Origin: Lota lota
Taxonomy: Eukaryota > Chordata > Actinopteri > Gadiformes > Lotidae
NCBI GenBank assembly: GCA_026745465.1
Contig: JACYXH010000479.1
Coordinates: forward strand, 6,075,511 to 6,139,510
Direction of reading: 5' to 3'
Length of the DNA: 64,000 nucleotides
A program made the position numbers and the translations under genes. How positions within the stretch are numbered: the stretch's first letter is position 1; each line of letters begins with the position of its first letter. Of the stretch, positions 1 through 62,567 are shown one piece after another. The notes under the pieces were generated by a model. That model saw nothing but the letters and a program-made list of their open reading frames with translations. It had not been told where the DNA came from and did no database searches.

Positions 1-1839
1 CCAAAGATTTCTGAAACACACACATTTCCATCTATAACATTAATAAACTGATAAACAACATAGTACATTCTCTGCCAAAAATGCTTGTGAGGGATCTGCG
101 TCTCCTATTTGCATAAGATGTAACATGTAACGTGGTGACAATATGGTTATCTTTCTAGAAGTAAAATAAATATCTATAAAGCAGAATAACCAGTTTGTTA
201 GGAACTTATTTTTAAAACACATATCTAATATAAATAGTTGTATTGTACTTGGTGCAGGTTAAGTGGAATAACATTATATGTAAATATGGAACACCTACAG
301 GCTGACATCAAACAGCTGCAAAAACAACTACATTTTAAATAAATGTACACTGGTGTTGCTAACATGTACATTTCAGAAAAACAACAAAATGTCAGTTTTA
401 GTGATTTTGACAGTGATCATTGATTTTGTAACATTCTTGATTCAAAGATTTGACAGATCTTTAAAAGAAACATTCAGAAATGTGATGCAGACCATGTAAA
501 CCATTGGCACAGCAGTAAATTCAGCAATAGGTTTCAATACACACATGCTGAGAAGAAAATTACACCTTCTGCTATCGTTTGGCCCGTAGATGCCTAAATT
601 AAGCTCAAATGTAATATTTTATATGTAAACATACAAACAACATCTTTTCATAAAAGCTTTGACGTTTTGAACATGCCTACAAAGAATACAAACTATATGT
701 ATGGGTGCACTACATCGTTTAAAATATACCATCTTGGTGTGTTAGTTATGTGTGAGAGGAAAATATTAAACCAGTCCTTTCTTCCTGTTGACTCATCCAC
801 TCTCACAGCGCGATGTCTTTGAAAAGGGCAGCTGAATCAGTGTCTCACACAATACACAGGCATCTGATCAATGTCTGGAACATCACCTGACTAGGGAATA
901 GACTATTAGAGGTCTTGGCCTCACTTTCCACAGGTCGTTTAGGTTGTTTCCTGGGTCAATATTACTGATTTTAAAAGGAATCAAAAGGGTCCATATTTTC
1001 TAACGGAGTGGTATGTAAATACTCACATACCGGTATATAAAAAACAAGGGGTTAAATAAATTCAAGATTGATGTTATTTGTATTGGGATTTTCAGCTCAA
1101 CTAAAGACATTAAGCAAATGGAAGAGATTTTTTAAACTCGTTGTGCAACTGCTCAAGGCATTTTTAGAAACGCCTTTAGTGCTTCCTTAAGCAGGAATTC
1201 TATATAAACCAAATCATTAAATGCTATCATTTAGCGCCCTTACATCTGCTCCTTACAAAATGAAATACATCTCTGAAGAGCGATGCTTCGTTATCAAGAG
1301 CGCTATACTTCAACTTTGTCGCAGTGGTGATTTGAAATGCTGTTAACGATGCATATACTGCGTATTCATACATGTATATATAATATCGGCATTAAAGTTG
1401 CAAGACTTCAAAACACTGATTTGATTGGTGGATGAAGTCGTTCTATTCACAGCATATGGGGAGGGACGTAAATAAAAGCGACATCCTTTTTACACCGAAA
1501 AAGGAAAATAAATAAATGAAACCTAATAGCAAACCTCTGCCATTGAAGCTGAAACTCAAGCGATCCGCTGTACCGCCCCCCAAATCAACCCCGCCCTCAA
1601 CAACGACAACGACGACGATGACTTCTACGGCTAGACTACTACAATCTGACCCCTGTCCCTCCGCCCCCAGGTCACGGGGACCCTCCGTGTCCTCCGATAG
1701 CCCTAAATAACACCACAGGAGTGGCGAGCGAGCCTCATCCCCTAGACTCCTTTCTTTTGCCCCAAAAAAAAACCAACAGCCGAGAGAGCGAGAGAGCGAG
1801 AGAGAGAGAGAGAGAGAAGAGCCCTTGGGCCGGCTGCTC
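1..1839 (-). other. PLCXD3 3' UTR or downstream flank
   Basis: No coding exon seen. It starts just after the PLCXD3 stop on the minus strand, with a GA/CT-rich tract at about 1785-1817. I did not find a clear AATAAA on the minus strand, so the transcript may run past the window edge. The rest is ordinary AT-rich DNA. Confidence 0.5.
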
Positions 1840-18771
<16,932 letters not shown>

Positions 18772-19060
18772 GCTGCCGCCGTAAACAATGCTCGCCTGGA
18801 GTGCGCTCTTTGTGCTGCGCTCGCTCCTCGCTCTCCAATCCACGCTTGCAATAAACACTCTCGCCCACACCACGTACAGCCCGACAGATAGGCTACCCAG
18901 TCCTCCCACACCACACCGCACCAAACCACCCCACCCCCTCTCTTCCTCCCACCCCTCGCCCTCCCACCCCTCGCCCCCTCCTCCTGCGCGCGTACACGTG
19001 GATGTGGGGCGGATTTGTGTGGCTGCTGCTGTGGATGGATTGACAGGATAGATCAATGCA
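18772..19060 (-). promoter_or_regulatory. Probable PLCXD3 promoter and 5' UTR
   Basis: Sequence upstream of the PLCXD3 start is GC- and CpG-rich compared with the flanks, and C-rich on the plus strand at 18900-18985, followed by CGCGCGTACACGTGG near 18987. No TATA box is obvious. Assignment rests on position and composition. Confidence 0.5.
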
Positions 19061-19967
19061 TTGCAATGTCTTGGCTATTTTACATGTCTATACCTTCTAT
19101 CGCTTCTATTAATACACCATGTTTCCAATCAATTCATTGCTGCTCGTCAAAATTGAATCAAAGGGTGTTTTGGGCATACAAACAATGACGCTGCATTGAA
19201 TAATTTACAATTCAGCCTCTTCACCTAGAATAGCATACTTGTGTTGCGTGGTCTGTTATTCCAGCCCCGCAGTTGAATTGGTTGTGTTAATGAATGAATT
19301 TAACATATCATTAGAAAGTGAAAGGTTACATTTCCCCGTTTGCGAAAAGGTTAGTGGTTGGGGCATAATAGAAAAACATTTACCATTGAATTGAAGTTAT
19401 TCACTGGTGAATGTTTCCAGTAAGTCTTTTGATGAGCCTTTAAATAAAGGTGTGTTTGTTTAATGTGTGCGTCAGTCTCCAAATTATGCAAATGTATATG
19501 TATTAATTCGATAATGAATTTATAAACACACGCAAAAAAAATCCATAAAGGGTTCAATTAGTCCCCTGGAACATCAACAGTGTTGATTCTCAAAACCTAT
19601 GAGCGGTGTAAACCCTTCTGTTTAGATCCCATGGTTTTAACTGGAAGTCGTATACAGGCTACACACATAGATTCGTGATTCGAATAAGGCACCGCCATCG
19701 TTTGGGGGATGGAGGGTTTGAATGGCATATATTGGATTTGGAGCAACCGCTGCTGGCAAACTGCCGTCCCTTTTTAAACCATTTGGTGATCCAACCCGTT
19801 TGATCTAACCGAGGCCGGCAGCTAATTGGTTTAATTTGTTGATTACGTAAGCGCCCTCAGGTGAGAGCAGCTTCTCTACTCAAGTGAAGAAATCACATCA
19901 AGTATGCCAACATAAGTCCATCACAGTTCATCAGCTCCATCACAGTTCATCAGCCCCCCCCCCCCCC

Positions 19968-20095
<128 letters not shown>

Positions 20096-20300
20096 CATAG
20101 GGCAATCATTTGGCTTGTGGAACTGAATCATTCCTTGGCCTTCTCACTATTTCCATCTCTGAAAATAAATGGTGTTTTCTACCATATACATTTTATTCCC
20201 AGTGCAAAAAAATAAAAAAGAATAATAAAATTAACCCATGCTCACACAGGTCTAATAGAGTAAACTATTTATTTCCAGTATTTCCAGCAGAAAGTGTAAT

Positions 20301-20306
20301 TTTATT
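20301..20306 (-). terminator. Candidate OXCT1 polyadenylation signal
   Basis: TTTATT on the plus strand is AATAAA on the OXCT1 sense strand, about 690 nt after the stop. Other AATAAA words are at 20268-20273 and 20192-20197. Which is used cannot be told from sequence. Confidence 0.4.
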
Positions 20307-20997
20307 TAATATACAAAGGGCACAGAAGTAGGAAATGGCTTCACACTGCAACACCCAAATGTATTTTATATACATGTCCTACCCAGGTATCACGGACAAT
20401 AACAACGTTTCGGACAGATGCACCATATCCTTAATACATCACACACCGGTGATCCCTTCAGTTACACACTTTGTAGTCTTTTTTCACCAAAAAATTAATG
20501 TATTCTCCTACAGTCAGTAACCGTTTCCTTCTAAGCATAAATTACAATAATAATAGTCTCACATTTGAATGCATATTCTGCATTTAATAAGAAATGTACC
20601 TGAAGCACAAGTTGGTTTCACTATTTAAAAAGCCCTTTAAACATCCGGTCACATTAACTATGGCTTATCAATGCTACAGTTGAAGTCCAATCTAATAATC
20701 GTTTCAATAAATAACAACTATTATATTAATAGTTAATAATTAATTATCAGTTTGCTACTTTAGGCATACAAATTAATTTAGTTTGTTACACAATAATCAA
20801 ACAGGGTTCTATGAAAACAAATAATGACATGTATTTCATTAATTGGCAATGATTATTACATTCAAAGTTCAAGTTTAAACATTTCACCCAAAAACAAAGC
20901 CTCTTTTGTTTGAATCTGAAGAAATACAAAAGGAATTATCCAAATAAAACCACTAAACCATTCATTTCAGCACTCCTCAGATTTCAGGCTGTCCCTT

Positions 20998-57331
<36,334 letters not shown>

Positions 57332-57453
57332 ATTTTAGCTATAATGTAAGCTATTCCGAGTGACCGATGTTAAAACTCAAGTGACGTTGGCGTAGGATCT
57401 GATGAATGGCAGCCGACGTTTAACGACAGCCCTCGACGCTCTCTGCACTGAAA

Positions 57454-57461
57454 TGACGTCA
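57454..57461. promoter_or_regulatory. Consensus CRE, TGACGTCA
   Basis: The perfect 8-bp CREB/ATF palindrome lies 123 bp upstream of the OXCT1 start codon. The site is seen; binding is inferred. Confidence 0.5.
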
Positions 57462-58002
57462 GTTTGGATCTGAAAGGGGCGGAACAGATACTTAAAGGAG
57501 CGAGTTGAACGACGGAGGCTTGGCGAACTCATTACAATTTAACCGTTTCGCTGCCGACGACATACAGCATTACCTGATGACCCCGTCCGATGAAACCACA
57601 ACACTTAAAAAACAAACAAAAAGTGAATGATAATACAAAAAAGCATTTGTTAAAATGTATTTAGAGCTGTACCAAAAGCAGTCCCGACAGACATATGCAT
57701 ATGTGTATATATATATGGATTGTAATTTAACCGATTCCCCACCGACTATACTTTAACATTATATGTTTTATGGATACCACACAGTTGGGGAAAATTCATC
57801 AAACATATGTAATAAAAATCATCAATGAAGAATGAATGATATTCAAGGATTTACAAGATATTGAATTGTTGTGTGTTTTTTATTTATTGTCTTTCCTACA
57901 ACCTTAGCTGAGCAATTGTAAAAAAAATAAAAAAATAAATAAAAAGTGATTCAACTTTTCCGGTGAAATAATCTGTATAGGAATTAATCTGTGTGACAAA
58001 AT

Positions 58003-58004
<2 letters not shown>

Positions 58005-58076
<72 letters not shown>
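58005..58076. repeat. (AC)n microsatellite, 36 repeats
   Basis: Uninterrupted, ending 52 bp before the RIMOC1 start codon. Confidence 0.98.
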
Positions 58077-58080
<4 letters not shown>

Positions 58081-58086
58081 GGAGAG

Positions 58087-58113
58087 CACGTGAATAATCC
58101 AGCGCTCACGTGA
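58087..58113. promoter_or_regulatory. Paired E-boxes, one CLEAR-like (TCACGTGA)
   Basis: CACGTG at 58087-58092 and TCACGTGA at 58106-58113, one 20-bp step apart and 16-37 bp before the RIMOC1 ATG. TCACGTGA is the core of the CLEAR motif bound by TFEB/TFE3, regulators of lysosome and autophagy genes. Confidence 0.5.
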
Positions 58114-58128
58114 CAAAGGTTTTCAGTC

Positions 58129-58222
58129 ATGGCTGACGACTGCAGGCGACAAGGCTTCGAGCTGGAGCGACGGATATTTGAGTTGGACATAAAGTGCGCT
58201 AGCCTGCGATCGGAAAAACAAG
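58129..58222 (+). CDS. RIMOC1: RIMOC1 exon 1 (residues 1-31)
   Basis: Starts MADDCRRQGFELERRIFELD. The donor is CAAG|GTATCG, and the split codon 32 is Asp. N-terminal sequence is divergent, so this exon rests on position, start context and phase. Confidence 0.85.
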
Positions 58223-61200
58223 GTATCGGTTTTAAGTCCTCGAATGGATATGGGATATACAAGTAAACGTTTACACTTCGAACCCTGTTGCGGCTGACCG
58301 CCCAGTTAAGACGCCTAGCTAGCGTGCTAACGATTTGTAGCCTAGCTTGATGCTACCATAACAACATCTGGTCTCCGGTTAACCGTTATGTGTTTACATT
58401 GCATTCGCATAAACCCAGATGGCTAACTGCACCTCTGTTGATTGTATTGTTTGGCTCCGGTCAATGCTGTTCTTTAAATTGTGAGGGGTTACTAGCTACC
58501 GAAGTGGGTTTTTTGGACAGCTGTAGGCTACATTGCTAAGGTTAGCTCAATAATGCGGAGTGGACAGTTATTTTATTTGCTGATCCTTTGAATTGGAAGT
58601 TTCCCAGCAGCAGTGTGAGGACCACCGTAATGTTAACTGGGAGAATGCGCTTGTTCTACCGGTCAAATTAGGCAGCTATTGGTGGTTTGTGTTCTATACT
58701 GTCATATTAACAGTTACCCTCATAGCATCAAGGGGGAACAAAGTAGGGACAGAATATCTTAATGTAATATTCAAAATAGTTACCCATTACGCAGTACATA
58801 TTCAATTCCATCTGGGTAGATCTGTAATTGGTGTTATGTTGTATGATTTTTCCTTAGATGATGACTATTTACAGAATGCGTCTACCATACTAGACAAGTT
58901 GAAAAGCTTCTACAGACAAGGGGGAGAGACGAGCAGTCTTCCCAAACTGCTTCAGGATTACACACAGGTGAATACAAGGATATCACTTGATTATCCCTCT
59001 TGTCTCATCGGACAGTGATTAATAAACACAATGTGCTGAATTTGTTTATTAATACTATTGATTTCGAAATTGAAAGTGTGTATATAGTGTGTCTATATGC
59101 TCAGTATCACATTAAAACATACAAAATCCCTTTATGATCATTGAGCATTATCACATTCTAGATGTCTAAGGCCTGTTTTTAATGAATACAAGATTATCTT
59201 TATGTCTTGTGGTTGACTATATATATTTTTATATAATTGTTGTAAATACATTGCTATATTATTTTAGTTGCATTACAAGCAAAGTTATATAGGAAATAAT
59301 AGTCTACTATTACAACTAGTACTACCATAGTACAGTATTACTTATAATCATACTACATATAATATTGGTGTGGGTAGTGCTGGGAAAAAAACCTCTGATT
59401 CTGTATTTTGTGTATGTAGGTGATCCTAGACATCACATTTTATGAGGAAAATAAGCTTGTGGACCAGGAGTTTCCCGAAGACAGTTCCCCATTCAAAATC
59501 CAGCAGCTGCTGCAGGACCTCACAGAGCCAGAAGTGTTGGCAGGGAGACTGGCACCAGCACAAGAGGTGTGTGTGTGTGTGCTTGTGTTGGTTGAATTAT
59601 TGAACGGCTACATAAGAACATACTCTACTTTTTGAAACAATATCACTGTTGTCTGGGGACTGCCACTCTCCCAAAACACAAAAGGTTCTTTGTCGATAAG
59701 GGTTTCCTCTTATAGAGCAGAGCGGCCGAAGGAAGTCTGCAGTGTTGTTGAGTCACCCACTTAAGTGAAATCAAGGGTTTAAGGGTCTATTATAACCCCT
59801 CATTACAACTTGTACATAAAATGAAATGCCCTTCTATCAGCCCTACACTTTACTGTTTTTACTGCAAAACATCCACAGTAGTTTTCTCTTGTCAAAGGTC
59901 ACAGTCTAGCAATCAGCAAATAAAAGCACTTCTAAAGTACTTTAAAGTCGGCATTACTACCATACCCTAAAATAACCTGACCAAATTGATTGTAAGGATG
60001 TAATCTGTTGACCAAAGCCTGGCAAATGATTTTGGACAACAATGGCAGTCTAACATGCCAGGGGTAGGAGTTTATGTTTTGATAGCTTGAACGACCTTAT
60101 TTTTTAGATGGAAGGGAAATTGATTATGAACATGGTTTAAAAGAAGATGCTATTATGAAATAGTATACAAATTTGTTTTACATCCATGACATTTATCTCT
60201 TTCGTCTCAATACAGCACATGTCCAATCCATGAACATGTATTCAAAACATTATATAGATATTCAGAAATGGCTATTTCATTGTTGTGTGTGTGTATTTGG
60301 TCTGTTGGGGGACGTCAGGTGCAGTCTGTGCTAGGCCTGGAGCTCTTAGAATGCCTTTACTGGAGACGGGGAGCCCTGCTGTACATGTACTGTCACACTC
60401 TGCACCAACGGAAACAATGGATCAAGAAGAACAAGGACACATTTCTTAAGGTACACCACCCTATATGACTGGACGCGGATGCTCTTTAACCCATTTTGCA
60501 TAATTTGGAATAAAGTGCTTTATATCCAAAGCAATGTACAGTGAATGATACATTTAAAGGTCATTATGGACCAAATAAGGGGTTCTTCATCTTGCTCAAG
60601 AAAGCCTATAGGTAGGCTGTGGGCATTGGGGATCGAACCCAGTACCTTTTGTCAGGGAGCTGTATCAACTTTTTATTGTTGTATTGTGCTGATACGCCAC
60701 AATGCGTCTGAGAGTCTTTGGTGTCTCCATCAGTGTATCCAGGAAGGCGTGCGCTACCTGATGCGAATGCTGCAGGTGCGAAACTCTGTGAAACTCAACG
60801 ACGGGGTGGTTCTCCACGACACTGCCACCGCCAACTTCCTATCCGAAGGTACGCATGTTACTTATCTTCACGCTTAAGCCCAGGCATAATCACTTGATAC
60901 TATTTGTATGTCAAGTAATGTAACAAAGCCTCTGCACTTTAACATGATTACATTCATAACCAGTTATAACTAAACGGTTATGTGATTATAATACTTTGCA
61001 TACTACCAGTTTAACAAGACATTTGAATATTAAGAATTTAAGAGTCTCTATTTCCATTCGGCATTGTAGAGCCAATGTCCTCCACCACAGAAGTGCAGTG
61101 CTAATAATCAGCTTTTTGTTTTCTAATCCTCTGACCAGGCATCTTCTCTGACACTCACCTGCTGACGATGATGTACATCGGCGAGATGTGCTTCTGGGCC

Positions 61201-61374
61201 GTGAAGTATGAGGACTGCAGTGTCGACATGATGGACCGCAAAGAAGACCGTCTCCAGTTTCGGGACATTGGAACACAGATCCTCAACAAATATGTGCTGG
61301 CCTGCGAGGGCCCACTGCAGGGCCAGGGCTGGAACACAGAAAACGCCAAGGAAATCCTTAGTATCTTACAGTAG
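58129..61374 (+). CDS. RIMOC1: RIMOC1 (C5orf51), RAB7A-interacting MON1-CCZ1 complex subunit 1 (6 exons)
   Basis: Exons 58129-58222, 58858-58967, 59420-59566, 60319-60450, 60734-60848 and 61139-61374 join in phase to 277 codons (human about 294). Family knowledge: the protein associates with the MON1-CCZ1 exchange factor and RAB7A and is needed for RAB7A stability and recruitment to damaged mitochondria during mitophagy. Diagnostic conserved stretches are FYEENKLVDQEFPEDSS (exon 3), LELLECLYWRRGALLYMYCH (exon 4), GIFSDTHLL then YIGEMCFW (exon 6), and the end KYVLACEGPL..WNTENAKEIL. No signal peptide, membrane segment or known catalytic motif is visible. The N-terminal 30 residues are poorly conserved, but the start has G at -3 and +4 and lies in the expected first exon. 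It is head-to-head with OXCT1 and followed by FBXO4. Confidence 0.95.
58858..58967 (+). CDS. RIMOC1: RIMOC1 exon 2 (residues 32-68)
   Basis: Encodes DDDYLQNASTILDKLKSFYR to LPKLLQDYTQ. The acceptor is CCTTAG|ATGATG and the donor CAG|GTGAAT. Confidence 0.94.
59420..59566 (+). CDS. RIMOC1: RIMOC1 exon 3 (residues 69-117)
   Basis: Encodes VILDITFYEENKLVDQEFPE and LTEPEVLAGRLAPAQE. The acceptor is ATGTAG|GTGATC. The donor GAG|GTGTGTGTGTG is a TG microsatellite. Confidence 0.95.
60319..60450 (+). CDS. RIMOC1: RIMOC1 exon 4 (residues 118-161)
   Basis: Encodes LELLECLYWRRGALLYMYCH then ..KQWIKKNKDTFLK. There are two in-frame acceptors, CAG|GTGCAG|TCT; the second would begin at 60325 and drop Val-Gln. 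The donor is AAG|GTACAC. Confidence 0.95.
60495..60660 (-). repeat. SINE fragment, minus strand
   Basis: The reverse strand reads TACTGGGTTCGATCCCCAAT (B-box region) then TTTCTTGAGCAAGATGAAG and a tail TACATTGCTTTGGATATAAA. The 5' head is missing. Confidence 0.65.
60734..60848 (+). CDS. RIMOC1: RIMOC1 exon 5 (residues 162-200)
   Basis: Encodes CIQEGVRYLMRMLQVRNSVK then LNDGVVLHDTATANFLSE. The acceptor is CATCAG|TGTATC and the donor GAAG|GTACGC. Confidence 0.94.
61139..61374 (+). CDS. RIMOC1: RIMOC1 exon 6 (residues 200-277 and stop)
   Basis: Encodes GIFSDTHLLTMMYIGEMCFW and ends NTENAKEILSILQ then TAG at 61372-61374. The acceptor is GACCAG|GCATCT. An acidic insert between the two conserved blocks of human is much shorter here, which explains most of the length difference. 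Confidence 0.95.
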
Positions 61375-61450
61375 AACACCGAGCTGCTCCCGCACTGAAG
61401 TTGCCCTCAGGCACAGGTCCAAGATCAAAACATGCGTGTATCGCCTCCAA

Positions 61451-61456
61451 AATAAA
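61451..61456 (+). terminator. Candidate RIMOC1 polyadenylation signal
   Basis: AATAAA 77 nt after the stop codon. A second copy at 61671-61676 would give a longer 3' UTR. Confidence 0.45.
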
Positions 61457-62228
61457 ACCTTAACCCAACAGGAGGGATCTATTGATGTGCATAGAATGAT
61501 TTTTAAAGTGGGGTGGTGGGGGTATCTTAAGTAAGTTAAGTAAAACAGCCTTGGGTTTGTGTTTAAAGGCAACCTCATTCTATGCCAAACAGCTTTGGCC
61601 AAAGGAGAGGTATTAAGGGGCTAGAGGGGTTTGGGTGTATAGTGTAAAAGTGGGGTTAAGGAGAAAGATTAATAAAACAAAACAAATGTTCTCTCTGTCC
61701 CTGAAACACTTATCTTCCTGACTCCAGGCTGGTCGGAGCATATGCTCTGCTCTGAGAATGTGGTAAAGTAACATTAATATTAATATTAGAAAGACTATTA
61801 AGAAAATAACCTTTTTTAAAAAAAGATTTAGTTAATGATAATCCATTTGGGAATGAGACATTGCACAGCGACCTTTTTATTTATTTTATTTTCATTTTTC
61901 ATTTTTGTTATACTTTTGTTAATATATTTTTAATTGCGTCTATATTACAAAAGGTAAGGATATGTCACAAGATGTTGATTGAGACTGAAGTATTCTTTGA
62001 ACTTTTTAAAGTACAGTTTAAATATCTGCTTTGTAATGCTTCGTTTGTGTCATCCCATCTTCAAGTTCATTTTCTGACACATAACTTTGATAGTATGCCT
62101 ATAATTGAAGTGTTCTTTTCGAGGAGAAAAAAAAATCATTTTCTGTTTTTTATGTCCTCAATGAAAATAAATACGCGCGTTGGTTTAACAAAGATTGGTT
62201 TATTTATTGCTAACTAACAACTGAATAA

Positions 62229-62236
62229 TGACGTCA
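62229..62236. promoter_or_regulatory. Consensus CRE, TGACGTCA
   Basis: A perfect CREB/ATF palindrome 164 bp upstream of the FBXO4 start. Function is inferred only. Confidence 0.45.
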
Positions 62237-62399
62237 AATGTGATGGCGCAATTGTGTATTTGGTGGTGCCTAAATACCATTCCCACAATGCACTTGGGCC
62301 TTCCAACAACAAGGAAGTGTTCAAAGTGAAGCCTCTGGTCTACGTTTTCAGTAACGTCTGATTTAAGAAAGAAAGTAGTGCATTTGAAATCAGAACCCC

Positions 62400-62567
62400 A
62401 TGGTAAATATGGAAGAGCAAACGGAGAAGCTCAGCGAATCGCTTGTCATTCGCAGCCTTAAACGTTTCAGAGAACTATTCTTGTCCAATACATGTCAACT
62501 AGAAAGTGATTCGAATCAAAGTCCGAAGATTCCTGTAGAGGATGCATCTATTCTAGACAGAATGCCG
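62400..62567 (+). CDS. FBXO4: FBXO4 exon 1 (residues 1-56)
   Basis: Starts MVNMEEQTEKLSESLVIRSL and ends ILDRMP. The donor is CCG|GTGAGA. The region before the F-box is weakly conserved in the family. Confidence 0.88.

Larger units (their letters stand above)
57332..58128. promoter_or_regulatory. Bidirectional OXCT1/RIMOC1 promoter region
   Basis: The two start codons face away from each other across 797 bp. The OXCT1 side (57370-57570) is GC- and CpG-richer and carries a consensus CRE. The RIMOC1 side carries a (CA)36 array and two CACGTG boxes just before the start. The middle is AT-rich. No TATA box at a plausible place. Confidence 0.65.
58223..60733 (+). other. RIMOC1 introns 1-4
   Basis: Intron 1 (635 bp), intron 2 (452 bp), intron 3 (752 bp) and intron 4 (283 bp) hold AT-rich DNA. 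A minus-strand SINE remnant at 60495-60660 is in intron 4. No further exon. Confidence 0.7.
61375..62399 (+). other. RIMOC1 3' UTR and FBXO4 upstream region
   Basis: Three AATAAA words (61451, 61671 and 62167) could end RIMOC1. The last 200 bp before FBXO4 carry a consensus CRE (62229-62236), and TTCCCACAATGCA at about 62279-62292 resembles half of a ZNF143-type promoter motif. Confidence 0.5.
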
